A DNA stretch of 64,000 bases from Rhizoctonia solani (lineage: Eukaryota; Basidiomycota; Agaricomycetes; Cantharellales; Ceratobasidiaceae). The stretch covers positions 2,542,001 through 2,606,000 of the forward strand of contig NC_057371.1 of the NCBI RefSeq assembly GCF_016906535.1, given 5' to 3'. Both the position numbers and the translations under genes were made by a program. Shown here one piece after another: positions 1-9,951 of the stretch. Every line of letters starts with the position of its first letter. The first letter of the stretch is position 1. The notes under the pieces are model-generated. The model made no database searches. It had not been told where the DNA came from and was given only the letters and a program-made list of their open reading frames with translations.

Positions 1-20
1 CGGGCCGCGGCGACCCCTTC

Positions 21-120
21 ATGTCCGGATTTGCACGATGCCTACCCCCCTCCAACCAGGGCTTCATGTCCGGAAAAAACGATGCCTCCCCCCTCCCGGC
101 CACTAGGATCCATGTCCGGA
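21..120. repeat. Degenerate ~45-bp direct repeats
   Basis: The motif ATGTCCGGA occurs at 21-29, 66-74 and 112-120, about 45 bp apart. The first two are followed by a related CGATGCCTMCCCCC tract and the third by a diverged version. The array may begin before the window. I see no coding function in it. Confidence 0.55.
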
Positions 121-756
121 AGCCGAAGAAGCCTCCCCCGGGATAATCGGGGGTCCTGGCCACGCATGTGGTGTCGCGCCACTGACATGTCCACAACTGG
201 GAGACAGGTCAACGGCCTCGATTTGGTACACATATGCATACCCCCCACACGGGTGCATCTGCCCGAATGAAGGCTGTCCTCTACATTCAACGGGCTCGTC
301 GATTAGTGAGTTGCTTTATGCTGTGTTTAATTGGACTTGTTGTTCAACCGACAGGCTATGCGTATATATATCTTGTGAGAACTGGTTGGCTCGGCCAACA
401 CCCTTTAATGAGCGCTTTACGAAGGCTTGGCATTGATGGGATGCTAACGTGGTTTACCTTTTTAAGAATACTTTGGGGGAAGTTATGACACTGTTACGAC
501 AAGCAAGTCATCAATTCAAATACGAACCTGAAATGCTAACACAAATAGTGAGAACTAGGAACAGGGTATACCCGAAATAGGGATTGTCCCTGGGGAGGCT
601 GTGTGGCCCCTTGATCCTGACGTTCAATATACCGAAGTCGGAAGGGGTTTCTCGGGTATGCGCACTGCATCATGTGTGAAGGGCTGATCTTTCATATCAT
701 GGACTTGGGATATAAAACAAAGCAGGTAGGTAGAGCGTTTACTAAACTATCACAAC
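121..756. other. Intergenic, upstream of the S33 peptidase gene
   Basis: No gene could be supported here. A short open frame (267-488) with a hydrophobic stretch is present but has no recognisable homology or splice partner. The 3' end of the stretch holds the promoter of the downstream peptidase gene. Confidence 0.4.
711..717 (+). promoter_or_regulatory. TATA box of the S33 peptidase gene
   Basis: A TATAAAA element lies about 40 bp upstream of the ATG at 757, implying a very short 5' untranslated leader. It is assigned by position and sequence only. Confidence 0.45.
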
Positions 757-3357
757 ATGCTTCCCTCTCTCATTATCGGTGCTACTGCCCTCGCCGCAGT
801 GGTCCGTGCTGACCCTTGGTCACTTCCCGAAGGATATCACCGATACGCACCTCGAGCCGAAGGGTTCAACTGGGGTGAATGTCCAGGAAACTTTACTGGG
901 CGTGAATGCTCGCGATTCGAGGTTCCCCTTGACTGGGCAAATCATAGCGTTGGAAAGGCGACGCTTGCTGTTGCTAGGTACAAGGCTACAAAAGAACCTA
1001 AGCTCGGAACGCTCTTTGTGAATCCTGGTGGTCCAAGTAGGTTCCCTGTTCATTGTGTACATGCCAAAATGCTGACCTGTTTTTCATAGGCGGTAGCGGA
1101 GTAGAGCTCATCCTATCGTCAGGTGCCGAAAGAATCTCAGAGATGGCTGGTGATCAATATGACGTCGTTAGTGAGTTGGAGGTAGCCCTACACCCGCAAA
1201 TATGGATAGCTTATTGTTGGTCATTAGGTTGGGACCCCCGTGGTGTTGGTCTCACGGTTCCCCGCGCAGACTGCTTCAAGACTGGGACCGAAGAAAACGC
1301 GTTTTGGGAAGGAACCATTCCACGCGCAGGGCTCGAAGCGCGGGGTAACTTCACCGATCAGCGCGATCTTGATGCATTTTATGAGCAAGAGGACGAGGTC
1401 GATGTACTGTTGGAGGAACTCGGCAAACGCTGTGTCGCATATAGCCCTGATACATTCCAGTACATTGGAACCGCCGCCGCCGCACGCGATATGGTTGCCA
1501 TGCACGACGTTCTCGAGGGGCCAAATAAGCCTGTTGACTATTGGGGGCTTTCGTATGGTACAGTAGTTGGTATCTACTTTGTGAATAGTACGTCAATTCT
1601 GCGAGAACTATTGTCTTGTCTTGCTAACGACCCCATCCAGTGTTCCCGGATCGCGTTGGGCGCGTAGTACTTGATGGAGTTGTTGACCCTGAGTACTGGG
1701 CGAACCGCCCTGCGCACGAGGTTAGTGAGAAATTCCCCCATCACTTTGAATCAGCCAATAATATTTAACCAATCCAGATGTGGAGGATCAAGACAGAATC
1801 CACAGATGAAGCACTTACGGGATTCCTGACCGCTTGCGCCGCTGCTGGACCATCGGGATGTGCACTTGCGACCAAAAACTCCACCACAGATAGCCTCCGG
1901 GAGCTAGTGCGTGACTTGATTGATGTAAGTCAGGGGTGCATTAGGAAACTGGAGCAAACTTATAACCGGTTGCTTAGGCTGCCTATGACTACAAACGCGA
2001 GAATGGCCCTAATGCCCAAGTTGGATCTGCAATGATTCGAAGTGAGTGAGAAATGACGATTCAACTATACTTCATACTTATCGTTCGGTAAAGTGGCAAT
2101 CTACCGTGGGTTGTACACGCCATCGCGATGGCCTGCCATGGCTGAAGAGGGTGCCAAATACGTTGAAGCTTTCCGCAATCTCTCACTGCTGTCGAATTCG
2201 CCTCACAAACGCTCACTTCTCGAACCCTTGCTTGATATTGTTCGTCGACAGACTTCCAACAATGGAACTTCTAACAATGGAACTTCCAACAACGACCCTG
2301 CTCCCGACTATTCGTTCCAAGGCGTAACTTGCGCGGACGCAGTCGATGCGGGAAACACCACCACCAGGGACGTATTTGACTTCTTGGTAAAAGTGACTCG
2401 TGAAGTCAGCCCAATGTGTAAGTTTATAGGTTATTCACGACGCAATGATGGCTAAACCAAGTCTATCAGTCGGCCCGCAGTGGGGTGACGGTGGCTTATA
2501 CTGCCATCGCTGGCCAGTTCGGGCTGTCGAGCGCTATACTGGACCCTGGAATAAGAAGCTCTCCAACCCTATCCTCGTTATTGGTATGTGCACTCGCGCC
2601 TGTTGTATTTTCATTGAAAAGTATTAACGCAAAACAGGTAACGAGGCTGACCCCGTCACTCCTTATATCTCTGCGAAAAAGGTTGCCGATGCACTGGGTG
2701 ACTCGGCCATTCTAATCGAACAAGATGATTATGGTGTAAGTTCCATATGGAGGAAGATTCTGATATAGACCACTAATAAGCTCACTTTTAGCATCTATCG
2801 TTGGCCATGCACTCGACCTGGTATGTGTAGTACTCATTCTTTACTTACTCTGTAAACTAATTTTTAATAACAGTACTATCTCTGCTCTCCAAGATTATTT
2901 CCTTAACAACAAGCTTCCTAGCCAAGATAAACTTTGCGGAGTAAGTTGGCTTCAAATCATTCATATACATTCTCCTGGACCTAATCAATCCCGTGCGCAC
3001 CAGACCAACCAGCAACTCTTCCCCGGACCTGGTGTTACAAAGAGCACAATCTCCAAACTCAACGTCCATAACTCAGCAACCGACCCATCCTCGCTTGAAG
3101 ATGAACTGGACAAGGCTCGTGAACGCGGCGACAAGTTGTTTATCCTCGTCATTACACTCGCTGCCGCTTCCGGTCTTTTGCTCCTCGGTCTCATCTTCTC
3201 GTGCATCCGTGGCCGCCGTAAATCGAAGGTTGCCCATGCGACATACATTCCTCGTGGGGCATTCGAGAAGGGTGGCGACGAGCAAGGGCATATATATGAT
3301 CCGTACGGCAAGGGCTCTGGGTCGAAGTCAGGCGGATACGCACGTGTGGAGACGTGA
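757..3357 (+). CDS. Secreted, membrane-anchored alpha/beta-hydrolase peptidase (S33, TAP-like)
   Basis: The 12-exon model is join(757..1036,1090..1170,1228..1587,1641..1720,1778..1924,1978..2041,2094..2417,2470..2583,2638..2735,2792..2820,2874..2940,3004..3357), giving 665 aa; introns are 51-63 bp and all phases close. Residues 1-18 look like a signal peptide. The fold shows the NPGGP..GSG oxyanion loop, WDPRGVG, the nucleophile elbow GLSYGT (Ser about 229), the acid in GNEADPVTPY (Asp about 488) and the catalytic His in DDYGH (about 517), as in tripeptidyl-aminopeptidase-like S33 hydrolases with a TAP C-terminal domain. It probably releases N-terminal peptides from proteins outside the cell. 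A hydrophobic segment at about 593-615 followed by RGRRKSK suggests a C-terminal membrane anchor, which is unusual for secreted TAPs. Exon 7 carries a small SNNGT repeat with N-glycosylation sequons. The exact substrate is unknown. Confidence 0.88.
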
Positions 3358-3949
3358 TTATGATCACTTATGGTATACGATTCAAACCCCCCCCCCTTGA
3401 TTTAGTTAAAATGAAGCGCCTCTTACGTTCTTGTATGGATTGATACCACTGATGTATTTAACTTGCATTCACTACATGTACTCTCTTGTATTTAACTGCG
3501 TGAAATTTGGGTTTCACCCGACTTTTTTCCCCCTTCAGCTTAAGTGATAAAGAATGGGACATCCATCGATGGAGCTATGATTTCTACTGTTATACGTGCG
3601 CTTTTATAATAACTTAGGGTCAGTCTGTGCACATTAGGTTAGTGTGGGATATATTTCGGGCGTATCATCGATTCTAATTTATGAATAAGATCGACGATAG
3701 AGTATGATAAAAAATTTGACTAGATGGCCTCTCGTCGCAATTCGTGGCGCATATATCCTATCAATAATAGTATTGTTATCGTATAACTTGAAACCAAAGA
3801 AAACCAAATCTGTTACACAGTAACCTTTTGTAGTGGAATACTCATATCGCAAAACGCTTACATAAGCAAGGGGCACCGCATAAGCCTGCATACATATTCA
3901 GCAGCCTGTGTAGGCCCCACGTTCGAATGCCATACTTACCAACTTGATC
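3358..3949. other. Intergenic, AT-rich
   Basis: This is the 3' flank of the peptidase gene. It holds a short poly-C tract near 3389 and otherwise AT-rich DNA. I see no supported gene, RNA or repeat. Confidence 0.4.
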
Positions 3950-4156
3950 GACTCCGCCTGAGATATAGTATTGCGTAATCATCCGCTATTGCGCTGCACA
4001 CAAGGTTTTCATCACAGCACGGTCTGACAGCTTGTCAATCCGGTGACTCACTGCCTCGCCATCATATGGCCGAAACGAGGGCGCTGATAACGGAGTCATC
4101 CAGCTCTGGCTTTACCGCTGAGCACCGCAACGCCTCCTCTTGGCATTCGCGTACAG

Positions 4157-4163
4157 TATATAA
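4157..4163 (+). promoter_or_regulatory. TATA box, MGC gene copy 1
   Basis: TATATAA lies about 120 bp upstream of the ATG at 4279. The surrounding promoter is conserved in copy 2, which supports its being functional. Confidence 0.5.
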
Positions 4164-4278
4164 CCCTAAATAGTGTAGCTTGTTCCAACATCAATCTAAT
4201 ACATCCCCAATCTTATACCATATTCCTTTACTAAACTTTAGTTCATTAAATCTCACTTCACTCACACTAAATCATAAA

Positions 4279-4503
4279 ATGGGCTGTAATTCGAGCAAAC
4301 CTTACACCGATAAACATGCGAGTGCACCCCACAAGGCGAGGAGGCGCCGAGGCAAAGGCTACACGCATAATGGCCCAAGCTCCGCGTGGTACTCTGGTGG
4401 TGATTACAGCGGAGGTGGGGGTGGTAGCGGCGGAGGCGATGGCGGAGGAGGATGTAGTGGAGGAGATGGCGGAGGAGGTGGAGGCGGAGTCGGGGGATGC
4501 TGA
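4279..4503 (+). CDS. Small N-myristoylation-motif glycine-rich protein, copy 1
   Basis: This is a single exon of 74 aa. The protein begins MGCNSSKP, a strong N-myristoylation signal (Gly2, Ser6) with a palmitoylatable Cys3, so it is expected at the cytoplasmic face of a membrane. A basic segment follows (KARRRRGK, about residues 19-26). The second half is almost pure glycine with scattered Ser, Asp and Cys, ending in Gly-Gly-Cys. I do not recognise the family. The ATG is chosen because the lipidation motif and the upstream TATA are both kept in copy 2; the frame is also open upstream from 4180. A tandem copy lies 1.1 kb downstream and a dead one at 6792. No signal peptide is seen. Confidence 0.7.
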   Translation: MGCNSSKPYTDKHASAPHKARRRRGKGYTHNGPSSAWYSGGDYSGGGGGSGGGDGGGGCSGGDGGGGGGGVGGC

Positions 4504-5263
4504 ATAGGCAAATCCGCTGTTTGTTGGGTCTTTTGAATAGTTATTCTTGAACCGGTGGTCAGTTGACTTTGATTGTTCTTTACGATTGAATCTAATCAGC
4601 CCTCACGTTCTGCTGCTGTGTATAGAACATAATGTATTTGGTGATACAAATTGACTGTGGAAGTTGGCCCTGGGCCTTGAATTGGGTAAAGCAAGTCCCT
4701 CAATATCTTATGAAAGTGCCCGAGTTCAGCTTTGTTGCATACAGCGCCACTGTGGTGTGATAAGATCCTGAAAATCAGTACATCAGTAAAAGATTCCTTT
4801 TTTCAGTAGGATATGGCCTGAAAATTACAATGTTAGTATGTCTCCCTCAGCATGAATCAGACTATGGAAGAATTGATACCTAAAATCAGTATGTATTGAT
4901 CTTGATTTCAGCTCAATTCTCACTTAAATACACGCACTGATTTTCAGTATTATAACCTTGTACAGTGAGCTTGAGCCAATAGAGTCTACTTCATGCACGA
5001 TGGTTATTTGGCGCGATAATTTCCGGCTATTGGAATAAACGGAGTAGCCCAGGACTCCGCCTGAGATGTAGCATTTAATCAGCCGCTATTGCGCTGCACA
5101 CAAGGGCTTTCCTCACAGCAATGTCTGAGGGCTCGTCAATCGGATGTCTCACTGCCTTGGCATCATATGGTCCAAAAGAGGGAGCTGATGACGGAGTCAT
5201 TGCGCTCTGGACGTATTGTGGGGCACCACAACGCCTCCTCTAGATCCTGGCGTTTGCGTACAG

Positions 5264-5270
5264 TATATCA
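5264..5270 (+). promoter_or_regulatory. TATA-like box, MGC gene copy 2
   Basis: TATATCA occupies the same place relative to the ATG (about 120 bp upstream) as the TATATAA of copy 1. Confidence 0.4.
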
Positions 5271-5386
5271 ACCCCGGATCATGTGGCTTGCTCCAACATC
5301 AGTCTAATCCATCCCCAATCTTATACCGCATTATTTTGCTAAACTTTGGTTCATTAAATCTCACTTCACTCACACTACATCATAAA

Positions 5387-5623
5387 ATGGGCTGTAATTC
5401 GAGCAAACCCTACGGTGATAAACATGCGGGTGCGCCCCACAAGGGGAGGAAGCATGGAAGCAAAGGCTACGCGCATAATGGCCCAAGCTCCGCGTGGTTC
5501 TCTGGTGGTGGTGATTGCAGCGGAGGTGGAGGTGGTAACAGCGGAGGCAATGGCGGAGGTGGATGTGGCGGAGGTGGAAATGGCGGCGGAGGTGGAGGTG
5601 GGGGCGGAGGCGGGGGATGCTGA
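5387..5623 (+). CDS. Small N-myristoylation-motif glycine-rich protein, copy 2
   Basis: This is a single exon of 78 aa, a paralogue of the gene at 4279. The start MGCNSSKPY, the basic stretch and HNGPSSAW are kept, and the tail is again glycine-rich with Cys and Asn and ends in Cys. Between the copies, point changes and glycine-codon (GGN) repeat-length changes dominate and the frame is kept open, which suggests selection for a protein product. The likely role is membrane-tethered through dual lipidation; the molecular function is unknown. Confidence 0.7.
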   Translation: MGCNSSKPYGDKHAGAPHKGRKHGSKGYAHNGPSSAWFSGGGDCSGGGGGNSGGNGGGGCGGGGNGGGGGGGGGGGGC

Positions 5624-5952
5624 ATAAATGCAGCCGCTGTTTGTTGGGTTTTTTGAATAGTTATTCTTGAACCGGTGGTCAGTCGACTTTATTAGCTCAA
5701 GCTGTATCCAAAGAAGCTGAATTCGGGCACTTTCATAAGATGCTGAAGGACCTGTTCTACCCAATTCAAGGCCCAGGGCCAACTTCCACAGTCAATTTGT
5801 ATTGCCAAATGCATTATGTTCTATCCACAGCAGCAGAACGTGAGGGCTTGTCAGATTCAGTCGTACAGAATGATCAGAGTCTACTTCATGTATGATAGTT
5901 ATTTGGAGCAATCGTTTCCGGCTATCGAAATAAACGGGGTGGCCCAGGGGCT

Positions 5953-6690
5953 AATCACGCCTGCAGGGAGACCATCAGTGTAGCTACTAGCTCGAATTGT
6001 ACCATCAGCCTTAGTAAAATCAACCTGATATTCAACCATAGGAGGGCGCAATTCTCAACTTTCGGTTTCGGGCCTCCTTCTTTAATCATGTGTTTACTGC
6101 CTCTACTGGATCCAAGAGATCACGTTTTGAGGCTAAACCTGATGTAAATGATGGCATCAAGCATGTCTGAAACACGATGCAAGCACTCCAAACTCATCAA
6201 AGTACAGCAAAGCCGTCTGTTTATAGCATAATCTCACAGCCCTGAGAGTTGAAATGAATTAAACTACGCTCAAGAATGTCTTGATAATAATTAGACTTTA
6301 AATGTCACCGTTTTGACCCATGTACGATGACGAAAGCACTGAATCGAAGGTACTGTTTCACGGTTTATTAGTTAGACAGTGAGATTTAGATCAGTGCACA
6401 GGTGTAGGAAGGCGCTTGCCGGACCTTTTGATTGAATAAGGCTGAATTTTCTCAGTTCTCAACTGATCAATTGGGTAGATGTACCATGTATAGACTGTGC
6501 CGATCAAGAAGGCCTACAGCATTGACCGCCCGACCGTGGAATATCGTCCTTGGCGCTATTGCACAGAATGCGCTTCGGTTAAGCTATATAGTTAATGATA
6601 CATGTGACCAATACTTGCAGTGTATGACATGTGTGTGGGCGGAATATTTGAATGTCAACTAGAGCACAGAACATTTATGGGGCTCAAGGC
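5953..6690. other. Intergenic between MGC copy 2 and the decayed third copy
   Basis: No gene could be supported. Short frames here have no coding character. The stretch ends at a TATA-like element that belongs to the decayed third paralogue. Confidence 0.35.
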
Positions 6691-6700
6691 ATATATAAAG
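6691..6700 (+). promoter_or_regulatory. TATA-like box of the decayed third MGC paralogue
   Basis: ATATATAAAG lies about 95 bp upstream of the lost start codon, matching the spacing in the two intact copies. Confidence 0.4.
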
Positions 6701-6791
6701 GCGAGTAGGGGGCATAGTCATACCCATATTTCCTCCAGACACGCCCATGGCCACATACCGCTTATATCCATACTTTTACTTATGTTTCTAC

Positions 6792-7211
6792 ATAGGCTGA
6801 AACTCGAGCAAATTCTTCAAAGAGAAGGATTTATGCGATCGTACTGGGGCTAAACCTCCCGCTCCTGTAGACATAGAACGTACCTCTGATTCTAGCAAAC
6901 AATGGTATCACGATAACAATCCCACTCATTCTTCAGCCGAAACTTTCTGCGACCAAAAGGTGGATCTTAGTAGGAGAAACGCTGGTTACAACTCCATTAA
7001 TAGGAGGGGAAGGCCAGCCTCCTCATATTCGAGCCCTAACACACACTCGGCCCCCACATCCATCACAGCATCAAACCCTATTTATCTTTCTGAGGAGATT
7101 GTAGATTTTAATTCTTTGAGGGGTGGGAGATGTAGCAGAGACGGAGGGTGCAGCGGAGGGTCTTGCGACGGCGATAGTTGAGGGTCCAGTGGTGGCGGTT
7201 TCAGTGGAGAT
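6792..7211 (+). pseudogene. Third MGC paralogue, 5' part (dead; split by Copia-A)
   Basis: The stretch from 6792 aligns with the start of the intact copies: ATA in place of ATG, GGC, then TGA in place of the Cys3 codon TGT, then codons for N-S-S-K. After that TGA the frame stays open for about 126 codons to a second TGA at 7179-7181. The glycine/serine tail then continues to 7211. Copia-A is inserted at 7212 with target duplication GAGAT. The last six codons lie at 37779-37796, where the frame ends GGA TTC TGA, matching GGA TGC TGA of the intact genes. The missing start, two stops and the insertion make it a pseudogene. Confidence 0.65.
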
Positions 7212-7455
7212 TGTAGAAAGAATAAGTTTGTAAATAGAATTATATCAATACAAAACGATAGTAAAGACAGTAGTGTGAATAGAGAAAGAGAGGATGAGGT
7301 ACTATACGGTCGAGTGCACCCGTATTTATACCTTTACATTATAGTCGAGTCATCTAGTATATGACTAGGTATCGTCGCTTGACTCGATTACATGTATGTT
7401 CCAGTACATTCCAGATCCTTCTTGTATTTACTACTATATACATGATATTTCTACA
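7212..7455 (-). repeat. Copia-A 3' LTR
   Basis: This 244-bp LTR starts TGTAGAAAG and ends TTTCTACA. It matches the LTR at 37530-37773 base for base as far as I can compare. The polypurine tract (AAGGGGGAG on the minus strand) abuts its inner edge. Confidence 0.93.
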
Positions 7456-7581
7456 CTCCCCCTTAATCAGGCAAGCGAGGATACATGTAAAGAGAAAATA
7501 TTACATTCATTCAGTCACATTCAATCTCATTCAGGTTTCAGTCTTTCAGTTATACAGCTAATTCTTCATCATTCAGTTTCA

Positions 7582-8238
7582 CTAATCCGCTTCTTCCTCT
7601 TCGGGTCCTTCAAATACCTGTTCGCCCATAATCGCGTTCGTCAGGTAATTAAATTGCGGTGCTGGTAGGGCTTTAGTAAGCGCATCAGCTAGGTTCTCGT
7701 TCAATGGCACATACAGCGTAGAGATCATACGCTTCTCGATAGTATTGCGCATGAAGTGATGGCAAATGTCAATGTGCTTCAAACGACCATGGAACTGCAA
7801 CTCAACGGATAACATTAGGGCGGCAAGGTTGTCTGAAAGTATGAGTGTGGGAGCGTCAGCTGGGTAATATAGTTCCTGGAAGAATTGACGGAACCAAATT
7901 GCCTGAGTACATGCGTGTGATAATGCCATGTACTCTGCTTCCATGGTCAATAATGCGACCGTTGGTTGCTTCTTAGCAGACCAAGAAACGGCGGCTCCGC
8001 CCAATAAGTATACATTGCCGGAAATAGACTTACGGTCAAGTAAGTTACTTCCCCAATCGGCATCAGAGTAGCCGACTTCTCCGAATCCGACTTCGGCCTC
8101 CAATTGCTTATACAATAGCCCAAGGAATGATGTTCCTTTAAGGTAACGTATAACTCGTTTGATCGCCGTCACGTGAGCGGGACCATAGCATGTTGTGTAT
8201 TGAGCTAAATGAGTGACCGCATAAGCGATATCGGGCCG
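7582..8238 (-). pseudogene. Copia-A RNase H C-terminal block
   Basis: This is the end of the Copia-A polyprotein. It covers the RT tail (KRVIRYLKGT), the RNase H motif around SDADWGS, LTMEAEYMAL, and the C-terminal KHIDICHHFMRN and ALTKALP signatures typical of Copia RNase H. It is open to the insertion point at 8238 and stops at 7582 (TAG). It is cut off from its RT by Gypsy-A1. Confidence 0.85.
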
Positions 8239-8800
8239 TGTTACAATCCCCCAAATTATACCACTAGACTCGCCTGATTTTTCTGATATTTTTACTATTT
8301 TTTACGAACTCTGTATCTTCACTTTTTCGATCACGTGATCTCGGCGCTTATTATGCCGAGATGCCGCGCCGAGATGCCGTGCCAAGGGCGCTTAGGAGAA
8401 ATCCACGCTTCTGCGCAGCCCGCAGCACGCTTCTCTTTTCACATGTAGGCTTCTATTCACACATGCACAGACCACATGTAGTTAGTATCTTTGTCTATAT
8501 AAACAGCAGGAAAATCGCTTGGAGATCCCAAGTTGATTTTACCTTGTCTCATATTCATTGAGGAGGACATCCAGCCAGCTAAGTAGCCGGCCCCCATTAG
8601 TCATCAGTAGTCCAACCCCTTACTTAACCTACCACACCTCCCAGGCCTAAGGCCCCCTCGCAGTAGTATAGATAAGTAGACCGCCTTAAGCGGTAGTAGG
8701 ATAGCCTAGTATAGAGGTAGATTACCTTGTTGCTTGTAGTAGTACGGCCTTAAGCGCCCGCTCCCACTAGCGTGTACCCACCTTACAGTGGTGTACAACA
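8239..8800 (+). repeat. Gypsy-A1 5' LTR
   Basis: This 562-bp LTR contains an E-box palindrome (CACGTG at 8332-8337), a TATA box at 8496-8503 and the presumed transcript start near 8529. It differs from the 3' LTR by one CpG-type substitution near the end and a 3-bp GAG unit. Confidence 0.93.
8496..8542 (+). promoter_or_regulatory. Gypsy-A1 promoter and predicted self-primer segment
   Basis: TATATAAA at 8496-8503 is followed about 30 bp later by CAAGTTGATTTTAC (8529-8542). That is where transcription should start, so this segment would be the 5' end of the RNA. Its reverse complement is found just inside the LTR at 8803-8816. Confidence 0.65.
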
Positions 8801-8802
8801 TT

Positions 8803-8816
8803 GTAAAATCAACTTG
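8803..8816 (+). other. Gypsy-A1 primer-binding site (self-complementary type)
   Basis: GTAAAATCAACTTG lies 2 nt inside the 5' LTR and is a perfect 14-nt complement of the predicted transcript start (8529-8542). This is the arrangement of Tf1/sushi-group elements, which prime from the 5' end of their own mRNA instead of a tRNA. I inferred it from position and complementarity. Confidence 0.65.
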
Positions 8817-9322
8817 CTTGTAGGCTTGATCAACAAACAAGAAGACTCCTAGTACTAGCACAAGGGAAAAAACCGTGATTGGGGCTACCTTGCGGGACAT
8901 AATAATCAAAAGTCCTCCACCCCCACGTAGTACCGAATTGCTATAAGGCTAACAAGTCCTATTGTCCACATACCATGAGTTTTGCCGGAACTCTGCAGTT
9001 AGCGACCCTAGTCAGCTGAAGTACCTGCTTGCAAAAAACCCGCTCATATCACGATCGCCAGATCTGTTGATTTGTTGTAGGGATTGTCCAACGCTAGGTA
9101 TTTGACGCAAGGGTTTAGCGTATACATACTGTGTAAAAACCGCTCATAAGTCCTGTATCAGGCACCTATCTTCCCCATGCCGTATCCATTATTCCATCCA
9201 CACGCTCTGGCGTCCCTCACCCCTACTCCCGTCCTACCAGCCGCTCCAGTCAACGTTCCGTGGCAGCCCGCTCCCAACCACCCTCTTGCGGCCCATCACC
9301 CCCTCCGCAACACCTGCCCGGA
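8817..9322 (+). other. Gypsy-A1 untranslated leader
   Basis: This is the leader between the primer site and gag. It is collinear with 26763-27262 of Gypsy-A2 and contains no supported gene. Confidence 0.5.
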
Positions 9323-9555
9323 ATGGAACCGGAGCCGACCCTTGCCTCTCTCCTCGAGGCTATCCAAACCCTCACCAGCCAAGTTGGGTCCTTGCAGGCC
9401 CAAATCCACACTCAAGGCCAACAGCTCTCTGAGCTCAAAGCCATATGCAAGGAGACCAACAACCTCGTTGGAGACAAGGATCAGGGCGGAGCACAAGCCA
9501 AGCCTGGCCCATCAACTGGGCCTATCACTCCCCCACTCATACAGGGGGAGAAGCG
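9323..9555 (+). pseudogene. Gypsy-A1 gag, N-terminal piece
   Basis: The frame starts at ATG 9323 (MEPEPTLASLL) and encodes a coiled-coil-like segment (LTSQVGSLQAQIHTQGQQL) near-identical to Gypsy-A2 gag. A one-base difference from A2 just before the break (about 9530-9550) already shifts the frame. Copia-B then interrupts it at 9556 with duplication AAGCG. Confidence 0.8.
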
Positions 9556-9828
9556 TGTTGAAATCTTATGTATATAGATGTATATATAAATGTATTACTA
9601 AACTAAACTAAATCGTATACAAAAGTAAAGACAGTAAAAGAGAAGTAGAGATAGAGGGGTGAGGATAGAGGGCTCGTGTGCGGGCCTTTATATATCCCAA
9701 GAAACCTACCAAGTCATATGGTAAATTGCTGCGCATATGACTGCGCACTGAATGACTCGTACTTACTGACTCGATTACTGCGCATAGAACATACTAGAAG
9801 AATCTAGTATTTACAAGATATTTCAACA
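9556..9828 (-). repeat. Copia-B 3' LTR
   Basis: This 273-bp LTR has TG...CA ends and abuts the polypurine tract (minus-strand AAGGGGGAG). It is a different family from Copia-A, although both have the same primer-site type. Confidence 0.9.
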
Positions 9829-9951
9829 CTCCCCCTTAATCAAGTAAGTGTCGATACATTCAATTAATTCAATCTTATTCATTTACAATCGTTACAGATC
9901 CCAGTTTCATTATTTCAGTTATTCGTGTAATTAAAATCTTCAGCTAATTAA

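Larger units (their letters stand above)
3950..5952 (+). repeat. Tandem duplication containing two MGC glycine-rich genes
   Basis: Positions 3950-4580 (promoter, gene and 3' flank) are repeated directly at 5053-5690. A flank segment at 4983-5055 recurs at about 5876-5952. The ~140-bp segment at 4597-4740 recurs at about 5700-5850, but inverted. The unit is therefore about 1.1 kb and one flank block has been flipped. Position 4750-4960 is unique to the first unit and carries several CAGTA/TCAGT motifs but no gene. Confidence 0.75.

Noticed and set aside
234..488. 84-codon open frame with a hydrophobic stretch
   Set aside because: No recognisable domain, promoter or splice partner; length is within chance for this composition.
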